The notes: generated by a model from the sequence alone, not told the origin. Shown: positions 45,160-54,693, numbered from the stretch's first letter. The stretch is DNA of 64,000 bases from Rhodocyclales bacterium (GCA_003105015.1 PQAF01000013.1:1-64000); one strand, 5' to 3'. Made by a program: numbers and translations.

Positions 45160-46119
45160 ATGAATACAAAGAGAATTCTCCTGATCGGCGGCTCCGGCTT
45201 TTTGGGCGGCCATGTGGCGCGGCAGCTTGCCGCGCAAGGCCATCGCCTGACCGTGCCGACGCGGCACCGCGAGCGTGCCCGGCACCTGATCGTCCTGCCG
45301 ACCGTCGAGGTGGTCGAAACCGATGTCCACGACGATGCCTGCCTGGCCGGGCTGCTTGCCGGGCAGGACGCGGTGATCAATCTGGTCGGCATCCTGCACA
45401 GCCGCTACGGCCTGCCCTACGGGCCGGATTTCGCCCGCGCGCATGTCGAGCTGCCCAGGCGGATTGCCGCGGCCTGCCGCGCCGCCGGGGTGCGCCGGCT
45501 GATCCACGTCTCCGCCCTCAACGCCGACGCGAACGGGCCCAGCCAGTACCTGCGCTCGAAGGGCGAGGGCGAAGCCGCCCTGCGTGAGGCCGGCGCGGCG
45601 CTCGACCTGACGATCTTCCGGCCCTCGGTGATCTTCGGACCGGACGATTCCTTCCTCAACCTGTTCGCCGCCCTGCAGCGCCGCTTTCCGCTGATGCCGC
45701 TGGGCAACACGCAGGCGCGCTTCCAGCCGGTGTACGTCGAGGACGTGGCGCGCGCCATCGTCGCCAGCCTCGATCGCCGCGACGCCTTCGGCCAGGCCTA
45801 CTGTTGCTGCGGGCCGCGCATCTACACCCTGGCCGAGCTGGTGCGCTACGTCGGCCGGCAGATCGGCCGGCCGCGGCCGATCGTCGCCCTGCCCGAGGCG
45901 CTGGCACGCCTCCAGGCCGGCCTGCTCGAACTGCTGCCGAACCCGCCGATGTCGGTGGACAACCTCGATTCGATGGACGTCGACAGCGTCTGCCCGGGCG
46001 GCGAGCCGCTGCCCTTCGGCGCCACGCCGGTTGCGCTCGAGGCGGTGGCGCCGGAATACCTGGGCGCCAGCACGCCGCGCTACCGCTTCTACGGCTATCG
46101 CGTGAAGGCGCGCCGCTGA
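45160..46119 (+). CDS. NDUFA9-like NAD(P)-binding atypical SDR protein
   Basis: This 319-aa Rossmann protein has the nucleotide-binding motif LLIGGSGFLGGHVARQL at the N-terminus, HVSALNADANGPSQYLRSKGEGE with the YxxxK-like pair, and FQPVYVEDVARAI. It matches the 'complex I NDUFA9 subunit family' annotated widely in betaproteobacteria. It may act on quinone or lipid-linked substrates; direct Complex I involvement in bacteria is unproven. Confidence 0.88.
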   Translation: MNTKRILLIGGSGFLGGHVARQLAAQGHRLTVPTRHRERARHLIVLPTVEVVETDVHDDACLAGLLAGQDAVINLVGILHSRYGLPYGPDFARAHVELPRRIAAACRAAGVRRLIHVSALNADANGPSQYLRSKGEGEAALREAGAALDLTIFRPSVIFGPDDSFLNLFAALQRRFPLMPLGNTQARFQPVYVEDVARAIVASLDRRDAFGQAYCCCGPRIYTLAELVRYVGRQIGRPRPIVALPEALARLQAGLLELLPNPPMSVDNLDSMDVDSVCPGGEPLPFGATPVALEAVAPEYLGASTPRYRFYGYRVKARR

Positions 46120-46143
46120 ACAAAGATGAGGACCTATCCCCCG

Positions 46144-46166
46144 ACCCCTTTCCCGAGGAAAGGGGT
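46144..46166. repeat. 10-bp perfect hairpin upstream of cca
   Basis: ACCCCTTTCC, loop CGA, GGAAAGGGGT. It could stop or stabilise the upstream transcript; no T-run follows, so it is not a standard terminator. Confidence 0.45.
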
Positions 46167-46207
46167 GACGACTGTTCAGTTGCTGCGCAACTTCCATGCC
46201 GTTGGCT

Positions 46208-46242
46208 TCAGCCCTCCTTGGGGCGGCCCGGCGGAGGGCTGA
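46208..46242 (+). promoter_or_regulatory. hairpin sequestering the cca ribosome-binding site
   Basis: TCAGCCCTCC (46208-46217) pairs perfectly with GGAGGGCTGA (46233-46242). The right arm contains the GGAGG that serves GTG 46244, so the site would be masked when folded. Confidence 0.45.
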
Positions 46243-46243
46243 G

Positions 46244-47464
46244 GTGAAAATCTACGTCGTCGGCGGCGCGGTGCGGGACCGGCTGCTCGGCCTGCCCGTG
46301 CAGGACCGCGACCATGTCGTCGTCGGCGCCACGCCGGAGGACATGCTGGCGCGCGGCTTCAAGCCGGTCGGCAAGGACTTTCCCGTCTTCCTGCACCCCG
46401 AGACGCACGAGGAATACGCCCTGGCCCGCACGGAACGGAAGACCGCCCCGGGCTACAAGGGCTTCGTCTTCCACGCCGCGGCCGATGTGACGCTGGAGGA
46501 AGACCTCGCCCGGCGCGACCTCACCATCAACGCCATCGCCGAAGCCGAGGACGGTACGCTGGTCGATCCCTTCAACGGCCAGGCCGACCTCGCCGCGCGC
46601 GTGCTGCGCCACGTCGGGCCGGCCTTCGCCGAGGATCCCGTGCGCGTGCTGCGCGTGGCGCGCTTCGCCGCGCGCTTCGCCGACTTCCAGGTGGCGGAGG
46701 AGACCCTGGCGCTGATGCGCCTGATGGCGGACAACGGCGAGGTCGACCACCTGGTGCCCGAGCGCGTCTGGCAGGAGCTGGCGCGCGGCCTGATGGAGGC
46801 GCGCCCCTCGCGCATGCTCGCCGTGCTGCGCGAATGCGGCGCGCTGGCGAAGATCCTGCCCGAGCTCGACCGCCTGTTCGGCGTGCCGCAGCCGGCCGAG
46901 CACCATCCCGAGATCGACACCGGCGCGCACATCCTGCGTGTCGTCGACCAGGCGGCGGCGCGCCGCTTTCCGCTGCCGGTGCGCTATGCCGCCCTGCTGC
47001 ACGACCTCGGCAAGGGCGCCACGCCGCACGCGGAATGGCCGCACCACCACGGCCACGAGGCCACCGGCGCGGCGCTGGCCGAAACCGTCAGCGAACGCCT
47101 GCGCGCGCCGGCCGACTGCCGCGACCTCGCCGTGCTGGCGGCGCGCGAGCACGGTGTCATCCACGACGCCGCCCAGCTGCGTCCCGCCACCGTGGTCAGG
47201 CTGCTCGAGCGCGCCGACGCCCTGCGCCGTCCCGAGCGCTTCGGCCAGCTGCTGGAAGCCTGCGAATGCGATTTCCGCGGCCGCCCCGGCTGGGAGGACC
47301 GGCCCTGGCCGGCCGGCGACATCCTGCGGCGCGCCCTGATCGCCGTGCAGGGAGTGGACGCCGGCGCCATCGCCACCGCCACCACCGACAAGGCGCGGAT
47401 TCCCGAGCGCATCCACGAGGCGCGCGTCGCCGCGGTGCGCCACGCGCCGTCCTGCGCGGACTGA
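46244..47464 (+). CDS. cca: CCA-adding tRNA nucleotidyltransferase (with HD domain)
   Basis: This 406-aa enzyme adds or repairs the 3' CCA of tRNA. The catalytic head is [27 protein letters not shown] and [15 protein letters not shown]; a C-terminal HD phosphohydrolase domain ([11 protein letters not shown]) marks the gammaproteobacterial-type Cca. Start GTG 46244 has GGAGGG upstream. The stop codon TGA lies within a copy of the dispersed motif. Confidence 0.95.
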   Translation: MKIYVVGGAVRDRLLGLPVQDRDHVVVGATPEDMLARGFKPVGKDFPVFLHPETHEEYALARTERKTAPGYKGFVFHAAADVTLEEDLARRDLTINAIAEAEDGTLVDPFNGQADLAARVLRHVGPAFAEDPVRVLRVARFAARFADFQVAEETLALMRLMADNGEVDHLVPERVWQELARGLMEARPSRMLAVLRECGALAKILPELDRLFGVPQPAEHHPEIDTGAHILRVVDQAAARRFPLPVRYAALLHDLGKGATPHAEWPHHHGHEATGAALAETVSERLRAPADCRDLAVLAAREHGVIHDAAQLRPATVVRLLERADALRRPERFGQLLEACECDFRGRPGWEDRPWPAGDILRRALIAVQGVDAGAIATATTDKARIPERIHEARVAAVRHAPSCAD

Positions 47465-47468
47465 CTTT
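47446..47468 (+). repeat. dispersed bipartite motif, copy 12
   Basis: GCCGT, CCTGCGCG, GACTGACTTT, then T. It contains the cca stop codon and ends two bases before the next ATG, replacing the ribosome-binding region of that gene. Confidence 0.85.
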
Positions 47469-47470
47469 TC

Positions 47471-48409
47471 ATGCGAAAGCCCCTGCTCCCCCTGCTGCTC
47501 TGCCTGCTGGCCGGCGTCCCCGCCGCGCTGGCGCAGGCGCCGGCGGAACCGCCGCCCGCTGCGCAGGAGCAGCCGGCTCCCGCCGCGCCGGCGCGCAGCG
47601 TCGAGGAGGAACTGGCGGCGCTGCGGCCGGTGCTGATCGGCAAGCGCTACCTGGAACAGGCGCGCAAGCGCCTCGCCGTGCAGCTGGCGCGCATCGGCCG
47701 CAGCATGGAGAACCCGGACGCCTGGTTCGAGGACAACGCCCTGGTGACGAGCGACTTCATCGCCGACGTGCGGATCATGTACGCCCTCGAATTCAAGGAA
47801 GGCGCCCAGTTGGTCTCCTACGGCATGATGAAATCCTGGGGCATGGACATCGACCGGCTGCACCAGCGGGCGCTCGCCAACCTCGATCGCGCCCATGGCG
47901 AGATCGCCGTCAAGCAGGTCGGCAAGCTGCCCTGGCTGTATGTCATCGAGACGGAAGACGGCTATGCCGCCAGCCGCACCCTGCTGCACTGGCGCTGGGC
48001 GGAACTGACGCTGAAGCTGGGCGACAGCCTCATCCTCGGCATGCCGACGCGGGACGTCGTGGTGTTCACCGCCGCCCTGGAGCCGGAGAAGATCGGGCAG
48101 CTGCGCGAAACGGTCGTGACGGTGGAGCGCCACCAGGGCCGCCCCGTCTCGCGCAAGCTGTTCCAGTGGACGCCGCAGGGCTGGCAGGAATTCGACGGGA
48201 CGCTAAACCAGCCGGTACAGCAGGGTGGCGAGCAGGGACAGCAGCAGGGTGGTGCCGAAGGGAAAGTGGTAGAGGCGCCCGCGAAAGCGGAAGCTGACGT
48301 CCCCCGGCAGGCGGCCGATGCGCAGGAAGGCGGCCAGCCGCGGCAGGAAAACGCCGGCGATGAAAACCGTCACCAGCAGGGCAATCAGCCACTTCAGCAT
48401 CGGGAATGA
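47471..48409 (+). CDS. exported DUF1444-like protein, probably with a read-through C-terminus
   Basis: This 312-aa protein has a signal peptide (1-21), a Pro/Ala linker, and a domain resembling DUF1444 (LVTSDFIADVRIMYALEFKEG, WGMDIDRLHQRALANL, LILGMPTRDVVVFTA). After WQEFDGTLNQ (about residue 246) the sequence becomes Gln/Gly-rich and runs entirely antisense to the convergent DUF2905 gene. A TAA is present in the next frame right there, so the natural stop was probably lost by a small indel. No ribosome site is seen, because the dispersed motif occupies that position. Confidence 0.7.
   Translation: MRKPLLPLLLCLLAGVPAALAQAPAEPPPAAQEQPAPAAPARSVEEELAALRPVLIGKRYLEQARKRLAVQLARIGRSMENPDAWFEDNALVTSDFIADVRIMYALEFKEGAQLVSYGMMKSWGMDIDRLHQRALANLDRAHGEIAVKQVGKLPWLYVIETEDGYAASRTLLHWRWAELTLKLGDSLILGMPTRDVVVFTAALEPEKIGQLRETVVTVERHQGRPVSRKLFQWTPQGWQEFDGTLNQPVQQGGEQGQQQGGAEGKVVEAPAKAEADVPRQAADAQEGGQPRQENAGDENRHQQGNQPLQHRE
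48203..48400 (-). CDS. DUF2905 small membrane protein
   Basis: This 65-aa protein has two hydrophobic helices around a conserved RIGRLPGDVSFRFRGRLYHFPFGTTLLLSL, the full DUF2905 signature. Function unknown. The longer frame upstream (to 48490) is antisense to the GST gene start and not part of the family, so ATG 48400 is used. It overlaps the C-terminal coding extension of the upstream convergent gene completely. Confidence 0.85.
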   Translation of the reverse strand: MLKWLIALLVTVFIAGVFLPRLAAFLRIGRLPGDVSFRFRGRLYHFPFGTTLLLSLLATLLYRLV

Positions 48410-48422
48410 GGAAAGGACAGCA

Positions 48423-49040
48423 ATGATCGAACTATACACATGGGGCACCCCCAACGGCCGCAAGGTCTCCATCATGCTCGAGGAGTGCAAGCTGCCCTAT
48501 CGCGTGCACAAGATCGACATCACGCAGGGCGAGCAATTCGCGCCGGCCTTCGTCGCCATCAACCCGAACGGCAAGATCCCGGCCATCGTCGATCCCGATG
48601 GCCCCGACGGCAAGCCGATGAAGATGATGGAATCCGGCGCCATCCTGGTCTACCTCGCCGGCAAGGTCGGGCGCTTCCTGCCGGCGAGCGACCGCGGCAA
48701 GTACGAGGCCCTGCAGTGGCTGATGTTCCAGATGGGCGGCGTCGGCCCGATGTTCGGCCAGACCCACCACTTCCTGCGCTACGCGCCGGAGAAGGTCGAC
48801 TACGCCATCGGCCGCTACACGCGCGAGACGGCGCGGCTCTACGGCGTGCTCAACGCGCGTCTCGGCAAGCACGAATACCTCGCCGACGAATACTCCATCG
48901 CCGACATCGCCACCTTCCCCTGGGTGGCGCGCCACGAGTGGCACGACGTCGCCTTGGCCAGCTACCCCCACGTCCTGCGCTGGTTCAAGGCCATATCCAA
49001 CCGCCCGGCCGTGCAGCGGGGCATGGCCGTGCCGAAGTGA
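48423..49040 (+). CDS. glutathione S-transferase family protein (YfcG/YghU-like)
   Basis: This 205-aa protein has an N-terminal thioredoxin-fold GST domain (YTWGTPNGRKVSIMLEEC, with the YfcG-like TPN segment, and MMESGAILVYLA with the Glu-Ser glutathione-binding pair) and an all-helical C-domain (YSIADIATFPWVARH). It is probably a disulfide-bond oxidoreductase of the Nu class. An AAAGGA lies before the ATG. It is coupled to the following hydrolase gene by GTGA. Confidence 0.92.
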   Translation: MIELYTWGTPNGRKVSIMLEECKLPYRVHKIDITQGEQFAPAFVAINPNGKIPAIVDPDGPDGKPMKMMESGAILVYLAGKVGRFLPASDRGKYEALQWLMFQMGGVGPMFGQTHHFLRYAPEKVDYAIGRYTRETARLYGVLNARLGKHEYLADEYSIADIATFPWVARHEWHDVALASYPHVLRWFKAISNRPAVQRGMAVPK

Positions 49041-49846
49041 GCGGAGCCCGTTTCAGCGGGCTGGAAGTCATCAGCCGCCAGCCCCCGGCAAAAGTCAGTC
49101 CCCGCAACACGCCGCTGCTCTTCCTCCATGGCGCCTATGCCGCCGCCTGGTGCTGGGACGAGCATTTCCTGTCCTTCTTCGCCGAACGCGGCTATGCCTG
49201 CCATGCGCTGAGCGTGTCCGGCCACGGCGCCTCGCCCGGCCGCGAGCGCCTCGACAGCTTCGGCATCGACCACTATGTGCGCGATGTCGCCGAGGTGGCC
49301 GAACGATTGCCGGCGCCGCCGGTGCTGGTCGGCCACTCGATGGGCGGCATGGTGGCGCAGAAATACCTGGAACAACATGAAGCGGCCGGCGTCGTGCTGA
49401 TGGCCTCGGTGCCGCCGCAGGGGCTGTGGGCGGCGGCGCTCGGCCTGGCCTTCCAGAAACCCGGCCTGATGAACGACCTCAACCGCCTGCTCGGCGGCGG
49501 CCAGGTGGCGCTCGACACCCTGCGCACCGCCATGTTCGCCCAGCCGGTGACGAAGGAGGACCTGGCGCGCTGGTACAAGCGCATGCAGCCCGAGTCGCAC
49601 CGCGCCATCTGGGACATGACCCTGTTCAACCTGCCGCTGAAGAGCCGCATGAACCTGCCGCCCCTGCTGGTGCTGGGCGCCGAGCACGACACCCTGATCC
49701 CGCCCTCCCAGGTCGAGATGACCGCCCGCCACTACGGCGTCGAAGCGGAGATCTTCGAGGGCATGGGCCACGGCCTCATGCTCGAACTGGGCTGGCGGCA
49801 GGTCGCCGAGCGCATCCTCGGCTGGCTCGACACCGAAGGCCTGTAG
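49037..49846 (+). CDS. alpha/beta hydrolase
   Basis: This 269-aa protein has an alpha/beta-hydrolase fold: oxyanion region LLFLHGAYAAAWCWDEHFL, nucleophile elbow GHSMGGM, acid LVLGAEHDTLI and His in EGMGHGLMLELGW. GTG 49037 overlaps the GST stop. The first 25 residues contain a copy of the dispersed motif (reading AKVSPRNTP) just before the conserved domain, which lengthens the N-terminus compared with typical starts. Substrate unknown. Confidence 0.9.
   Translation: MSGARFSGLEVISRQPPAKVSPRNTPLLFLHGAYAAAWCWDEHFLSFFAERGYACHALSVSGHGASPGRERLDSFGIDHYVRDVAEVAERLPAPPVLVGHSMGGMVAQKYLEQHEAAGVVLMASVPPQGLWAAALGLAFQKPGLMNDLNRLLGGGQVALDTLRTAMFAQPVTKEDLARWYKRMQPESHRAIWDMTLFNLPLKSRMNLPPLLVLGAEHDTLIPPSQVEMTARHYGVEAEIFEGMGHGLMLELGWRQVAERILGWLDTEGL
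49091..49113 (-). repeat. dispersed bipartite motif, copy 13
   Basis: Minus strand GGCGT, GTTGCGGG, GACTGACTTT, then T, antisense within the 5' coding part of the hydrolase gene. Confidence 0.8.
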
Positions 49847-49874
49847 AGACCCTCTCCATCGAGGGGGAATCGCC

Positions 49875-49892
49875 GCGGAAAAATATTTCCGC
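49875..49892. repeat. 7-bp hairpin after the hydrolase gene
   Basis: GCGGAAA, loop AATA, TTTCCGC, 28 bases after the hydrolase stop and upstream of the small gene at 49972. It lacks a T-run, so it may be an operator rather than a terminator. Confidence 0.35.
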
Positions 49893-49971
49893 CGGCGTTC
49901 AACTTTTTCCGTTTCCCGCCGTTATCCAAGTTGACGTCCCCTTGCATGAGCGACGTTGCACGGAGGTCATC

Positions 49972-50202
49972 ATGATCATGGAAATGGATATGAGCACGGG
50001 AAGAAAAGTCGTCGAGCTGCGCGAAGAGTATGGCGAGGAGGTTCTCCTCTCCAACTGGCTGCCGCGGCCCGAAGTCGGCCTGGCCCTGCAGGAGGCGGTG
50101 TCCAACAGGGATTTCCTTCGGTCACCGGCGCGGCACGACCACGCCGCCGACGAGCGGGACGCCGAAGCCTTCCTGCGCAACGTCTACCTCTGCCAGGAGT
50201 AG
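49972..50202 (+). CDS. small hypothetical protein
   Basis: This 76-aa acidic protein begins MIMEMDMSTGRKVVELREEYGEE. It has a perfect GGAGG 6 bases before the ATG, which supports a real gene. No signal peptide, membrane helix or known motif is visible. It ends 47 bp before the thioesterase gene on the same strand. Not recognised; conservation in relatives would confirm it. Confidence 0.6.
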   Translation: MIMEMDMSTGRKVVELREEYGEEVLLSNWLPRPEVGLALQEAVSNRDFLRSPARHDHAADERDAEAFLRNVYLCQE

Positions 50203-50249
50203 GCTGAGCTTCAACGCATTGTGGCGGCGCCGACCGCTACAATGCGGGC

Positions 50250-50684
<435 letters not shown>

Positions 50685-50752
50685 GACGGATTCCTACGGC
50701 AGAATCAGATCAACCCAAAGCCGTGCCGGGTCGTTGATTCATTCAAGCAGTC

Positions 50753-50846
50753 GGAGGACGCAAGGCGTTGCGGCGGGTGCGGGCGGGTGTCCCGGCAGCC
50801 TGATCGCTGAAGGTTGAAACGGCCGCGGCAAATCCTTGCGTCTTCC
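50753..50846. repeat. long-range 13-bp stem in a convergent spacer
   Basis: GGAGGACGCAAGG (50753-50765) pairs with CCTTGCGTCTTCC (50834-50846); the single mismatch is a G-U pair in plus-strand RNA. The 171-bp spacer 50685-50855 between the convergent thioesterase and methyltransferase genes holds no ORF. It may encode a structured RNA or an extended terminator; no T-run is seen. Confidence 0.4.
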
Positions 50847-50855
50847 TTCGCTGCG

Positions 50856-52004
50856 TCACAGCGCGTGGAGGCGGTCGCCGCGCGCGAAGCCCTGCAGCGG
50901 CCCATCGATTCCCCTTCCCAGCATGAGCACCTTGAACAGCTCGCCCATCTCGGCGGGGCTGATGAGCTTCTGCGCGCCGGAGGCGAGGGTGGCGTAGGCT
51001 ACCGCGCCGTCGGACTGGTGCTGCTCGAGCAGTTGCGCCAGGCCGCAGTTGAGGAGGAACTGTGCCTGGCTGGTGTAGCCGAGCACGTCCAGCCCGGCGT
51101 CGTGGCCGGCTTCGGCGATGGCGGTGAAGTCGACGTGCGCCGTGATGTCGTTGAGGCCGGGCAGCCAGAGCGGGTCGCCGTGGGCGTGGTGGCGGTAGTG
51201 GCACATCAGCGTGCCCTCGGCGCGCTGCGGGTGGTAATACTCGCGCTGCGGGAAACCGTAGTCGATCAGCAGCAGCGCGCCGCGCCGGAGGATGCGGCCC
51301 CACTCGGCGACCCAGGCGCGGGCGGCGAGGGCGATCTCCGAGACGTAGGGCGGCACAACAAAAGTCAGTCCCTGCGACACGGCGAGCAGGGCGCCGGCGG
51401 CGGGCCGATCCTGCCAGGTGAAGGCGCCGTTCGCCAGGGCCACGCCGCGTTCGAAGACGCCGTCCTCGCGCCAGGCGACGATGTTGACCGGCAGCGCGTC
51501 GAGCAATTCGTTGGCGACGACCGCGCCGCTGAAACTGTCCGGCAGCGCATCGAGCCAGGCGACGCGTCCGGCCAGGTGCGGCGCGCCGCGGGCGAGGGTG
51601 TCCTGCTGGCGCGCGCGCAGCTCGCCGGAGAGTTCGAGGATCTCGTAGCGTTCGGGCAGGGTGCCGCGCCGTTCCAGTTCGCGCAGCAGGCCGAGCGCCA
51701 GGGCGCCGCTGCCGGCGCCGGCTTCGAGGAGGCGTGGCGCGCTGGCCGCCATGATCGGTTCGACCTGGGCGGCGAGGGCCCGGGCGAAGAGCGGCGAGAG
51801 CTCGGGCGCGGTGACGAAATCGCCGGCGGCGCCGAACTTGCGCGCGCCGCCGCTGTAGTAGCCGAGGCCGGGCGCGTAGAGCGCCAACTCCATGTAGCGG
51901 GCGAAGGGGATCCAGCCGCCGGCCCGTTCGATTTCGGCTGCGATCAGGGCGGCGAGCCGGCGGCTGCTTTCCGCGGCATCGGCATCGGGCTGGGGCATCG
52001 TCAT
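50856..52004 (-). CDS. class I SAM-dependent methyltransferase, MidA/NDUFAF7 family (DUF185)
   Basis: This 382-aa protein contains the MidA signatures [55 protein letters not shown] (SAM motif I), [13 protein letters not shown] and [16 protein letters not shown]. Eukaryotic relatives methylate an arginine of a Complex I subunit; the bacterial substrate is unknown. It is divergent from the pteridine reductase. A sense copy of the dispersed motif lies at 51361, reading AVSQGLTFV. Confidence 0.92.
   Translation of the reverse strand: MTMPQPDADAAESSRRLAALIAAEIERAGGWIPFARYMELALYAPGLGYYSGGARKFGAAGDFVTAPELSPLFARALAAQVEPIMAASAPRLLEAGAGSGALALGLLRELERRGTLPERYEILELSGELRARQQDTLARGAPHLAGRVAWLDALPDSFSGAVVANELLDALPVNIVAWREDGVFERGVALANGAFTWQDRPAAGALLAVSQGLTFVVPPYVSEIALAARAWVAEWGRILRRGALLLIDYGFPQREYYHPQRAEGTLMCHYRHHAHGDPLWLPGLNDITAHVDFTAIAEAGHDAGLDVLGYTSQAQFLLNCGLAQLLEQHQSDGAVAYATLASGAQKLISPAEMGELFKVLMLGRGIDGPLQGFARGDRLHAL
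51361..51383 (-). repeat. dispersed bipartite motif, copy 14
   Basis: Minus strand GCCGT, GTCGCAGG, GACTGACTTT, then T, sense within the MidA-like gene. Confidence 0.8.
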
Positions 52005-52061
52005 GGCGGGGCCGAATGTGCCCGATTCCGTTAAAATTCGCAAACTTAACCGAGGACCCCG

Positions 52062-52811
52062 ATGACCCTCCGCCTGCAGGACAAGACCATCCTCATCACC
52101 GGCGCCGCGCGCCGCGTCGGCGCCGAGACCGCGCGCGTGCTCCATGCCGAGGGCGCCAGCCTGGCCCTGCATTACCGCAAATCGACGGATGCGGCGCAGG
52201 CCCTCGTCGCCGAGTTGAATGCCGTCCGCCCCGGCTCGGCCCTGGCTTTCCAGGCCGACCTGCTGGAGACCGAACACCTGCCCCGGCTGGTGGCGGATGT
52301 CGTCGAGCACTTCGGCCGGCTCGATGCGCTGGTGAACAACGCCTCCAGCTTCTACGCCACGCTGATCGGCAATATCGGCGAGCGCGACTGGGACGACCTC
52401 GTCGGCACCAACCTGAAGGCGCCGCTGTTCCTGTCGCAGGCGGCGGCGCCGCACCTCGCCGCGGCGCGCGGCGCCATCGTGAACATCACCGACATCCACG
52501 ACGAGCGGCCGCTGAAGAACTTCCCGCTCTACTGCGCCGCCAAGGCCGGCCTGTCGGGGCTGACCCGCGCCCTGGCCCTGGAACTCGGGCCGCACGTGCG
52601 GGTGAACGCCGTCGCCCCCGGCCCGATCCTCTGGCCGGAAGACGGTTCCTTCGATGCGGCGGCCCAGGCCCATGTCGTCTCGCGCACCCTGCTCAAGCGC
52701 TGCGGCGACCCCGCCGACATCGCCCGCACGGTGCTGTTCCTCATTGCCGACGCGCCCTTCATCACCGGCCAGATCGTCGCCGTGGACGGCGGCAGGAGCG
52801 TCGTGCTGTGA
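52062..52811 (+). CDS. pteridine reductase (short-chain dehydrogenase)
   Basis: This 249-aa SDR protein has the NADPH motif [19 protein letters not shown] (the extra Arg is typical of pteridine reductases), [12 protein letters not shown], and the catalytic [21 protein letters not shown]1/FolM-type enzymes reduce dihydrofolate or dihydrobiopterin. The ATG is preceded by a purine-rich GAGGA. The next gene, ttcA, starts at an overlapping GTGA. Confidence 0.9.
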   Translation: MTLRLQDKTILITGAARRVGAETARVLHAEGASLALHYRKSTDAAQALVAELNAVRPGSALAFQADLLETEHLPRLVADVVEHFGRLDALVNNASSFYATLIGNIGERDWDDLVGTNLKAPLFLSQAAAPHLAAARGAIVNITDIHDERPLKNFPLYCAAKAGLSGLTRALALELGPHVRVNAVAPGPILWPEDGSFDAAAQAHVVSRTLLKRCGDPADIARTVLFLIADAPFITGQIVAVDGGRSVVL

Positions 52812-53719
52812 GTGCGTACCTGGAGGCTTTGCTCCCCGACGAGCTGGGAGAGAAGGAAAGGCACGAGGCCAACAAGTTGGCCAAGCGGCTGCGCCGCAAC
52901 GTCGGCCAGGCCATCGGCGACTTCAACATGATCGAGGACGGCGACCGCGTCATGGTATGCCTGTCCGGCGGCAAGGACAGCCACGCCCTGCTCGACATCC
53001 TGCTGCAGCTGCGCGAGATCGCGCCGGTGCGCTTCGAGCTGGTGGCCGTGAACCTGGACCAGAAGCAGCCGGGCTTCCCGGCCGAGGTGTTGCCGGCGTA
53101 TCTGAAAGGCCTCGGCGTGCCCTTCCACATCGAGGAGCAGGACACCTATTCGGTGGTCAAAAGGGTGATCCCCGAGGGCAAGACCACCTGCTCGCTGTGC
53201 TCGCGGCTGCGCCGCGGCGTGCTCTACCGCGTCGCCGGCGAGCTCGGCGCCACCAAGATCGCACTCGGCCACCACCGCGACGACATCCTCGAGACGCTGT
53301 TCCTCAACATGTTCTACGGCGGCAAGCTGAAGGCCATGCCGCCGAAGCTGGTCTCCGACGACGGCCGCCACATCGTCATCCGCCCGCTCGCCTACTGCCG
53401 CGAGCGCGACCTCGAGGCCTGGGCGCAGTTGCGCCGCTTCCCGATCATCCCCTGCGACCTGTGCGGCTCGCAGGAACAGCTGAAGCGCAAGGAGACCAAG
53501 GCGCTGCTGCGCGAATGGGACAGGCGCTTTCCCGGCCGCGTCGAGAAGATCTTCGCTGCCCTGGGCAACGTGGCGCCCTCGCACCTGGCCGACCCGAAGC
53601 TTTACGACTTCCGCAACCTGAAGGCCAGCGGACGGCCCGACCCGGAGGGCGACCGCGCCTTCGATCCCGAGGAATTCGACGATCCGGCGGTGATCCCGCT
53701 TCGCGGCGGCGATGTTTGA
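52808..53719 (+). CDS. ttcA: tRNA 2-thiocytidine(32) synthetase
   Basis: This 303-aa enzyme thiolates C32 of tRNA using a PP-loop ATPase ([15 protein letters not shown]) and a [4Fe-4S] cluster held by the pairs CSLC and CDLC, both visible. [18 protein letters not shown] and [14 protein letters not shown] are TtcA signatures. GTG 52808 overlaps the pteridine reductase stop, so the two are co-translated. Confidence 0.96.
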   Translation: MSAYLEALLPDELGEKERHEANKLAKRLRRNVGQAIGDFNMIEDGDRVMVCLSGGKDSHALLDILLQLREIAPVRFELVAVNLDQKQPGFPAEVLPAYLKGLGVPFHIEEQDTYSVVKRVIPEGKTTCSLCSRLRRGVLYRVAGELGATKIALGHHRDDILETLFLNMFYGGKLKAMPPKLVSDDGRHIVIRPLAYCRERDLEAWAQLRRFPIIPCDLCGSQEQLKRKETKALLREWDRRFPGRVEKIFAALGNVAPSHLADPKLYDFRNLKASGRPDPEGDRAFDPEEFDDPAVIPLRGGDV

Positions 53720-53761
53720 TATGATTCGGCGTCACGGCAAGTCCGGGATCATAGAATCCAA

Positions 53762-54649
53762 ATGAGCACCAAGGCCGAACGCAATCTCTGCGTCCTTTTC
53801 GCCGACGTTTCCGGCAGCACCCGGCTCTACGAGAAGCTGGGCGACAAGGAGGCGCTGCACGCCGTCGAGCGCTGCCTCAACCGCATGACGCGCGCCACCG
53901 AGCAGTTCAAGGGCCGCGTCGTCAAGACCATCGGCGACGAGGTGATGGCGGTGTTCGACACGGCGGAGGCGGGCATGGATGCCGCCTGCTCGATGCAGCA
54001 GCGCGTGGACGACCTGCCGCCGGTGAGCGGCATCAAGCTGGCCATCCGCATCGGCTTCCACTTCGGCCCGGCCATCGAGGACGCCAGGGACGTCTTCGGC
54101 GACACGGTGAACACGGCGGCGCGCATGGCCGGACTGGCCAAGGCCGGCCAGATCATCACCACCGGCGAAACGGTCGCCGCCCTGCCGACGCTGCTGCAGC
54201 AGTCCACGCGGGAGATCGACGCCCTCTCGGTGAAGGGCAAGGCGGAAGACGTGCGGGTCTGCGAGGTGCTCTGGCAGGAATCCGACGACCTCACCATGAA
54301 ATCCGGCAACGTCGCGCCGGCGCCCGTCGCCGCGCGCCTGACGGTGCGGCATGGGGGGGAGGAGAAAGTGCTCGACGCCAGCCACGGCGCCTTCTCCCTC
54401 GGCCGCGACGCCGCCAGCGACATCATGATCGCCGACCGGCGCGCCTCGCGCACCCATGCCCGCATCGAGCGCCGCCGCGACAAGTTCGTGCTCATCGACC
54501 AGAGCACCAACGGCACCTACGTCACCTTCGACGGCGAGGCCGAATTCGCCCTCAAGCGCGAGGAGGTCATCCTGCGCGGCAGGGGGCGCATCAGCTTCGG
54601 CCATGCCTTCGATGCCGATTCGGAGGCCGTCGAATTCAGGGTCGGCTGA
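53762..54649 (+). CDS. class III adenylate/guanylate cyclase with C-terminal FHA domain
   Basis: This 295-aa cytoplasmic protein has a class III cyclase domain (about 5-175: LFADVSGSTRLYE and KTIGDEVMAVFD supply the metal-binding Asp residues, and DVFGDTVNTAARMAGLA the C-terminal signature) and an FHA domain (about 200-290: FSLGRDAASDIMIADRRASRTHARIE, STNGTYV). FHA domains read phosphothreonine, so the convergent Ser/Thr kinase next door is a natural partner. Substrate (ATP or GTP) not certain. Confidence 0.92.
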   Translation: MSTKAERNLCVLFADVSGSTRLYEKLGDKEALHAVERCLNRMTRATEQFKGRVVKTIGDEVMAVFDTAEAGMDAACSMQQRVDDLPPVSGIKLAIRIGFHFGPAIEDARDVFGDTVNTAARMAGLAKAGQIITTGETVAALPTLLQQSTREIDALSVKGKAEDVRVCEVLWQESDDLTMKSGNVAPAPVAARLTVRHGGEEKVLDASHGAFSLGRDAASDIMIADRRASRTHARIERRRDKFVLIDQSTNGTYVTFDGEAEFALKREEVILRGRGRISFGHAFDADSEAVEFRVG

Positions 54650-54667
54650 ACGCTGCCCGCGCCCATG

Positions 54668-54693
54668 AAAAAGGCCCCGTCCGGGGCCTTTTT
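54668..54693. terminator. bidirectional rho-independent terminator
   Basis: AAAAAGGCCCCG, short loop TC, CGGGGCCTTTTT: a 12-bp stem with an A-run on one side and a T-run on the other, between the convergent cyclase and kinase genes. It reads as a terminator in both directions. Confidence 0.93.

Noticed and set aside
50705..50855. Possible riboswitch (c-di-GMP-I-like GGACGCAA segment) or integron attC site
   Set aside because: Only a short string matches; the conserved core and the downstream gene orientation do not fit, and no GTTRRRY core pair is present.
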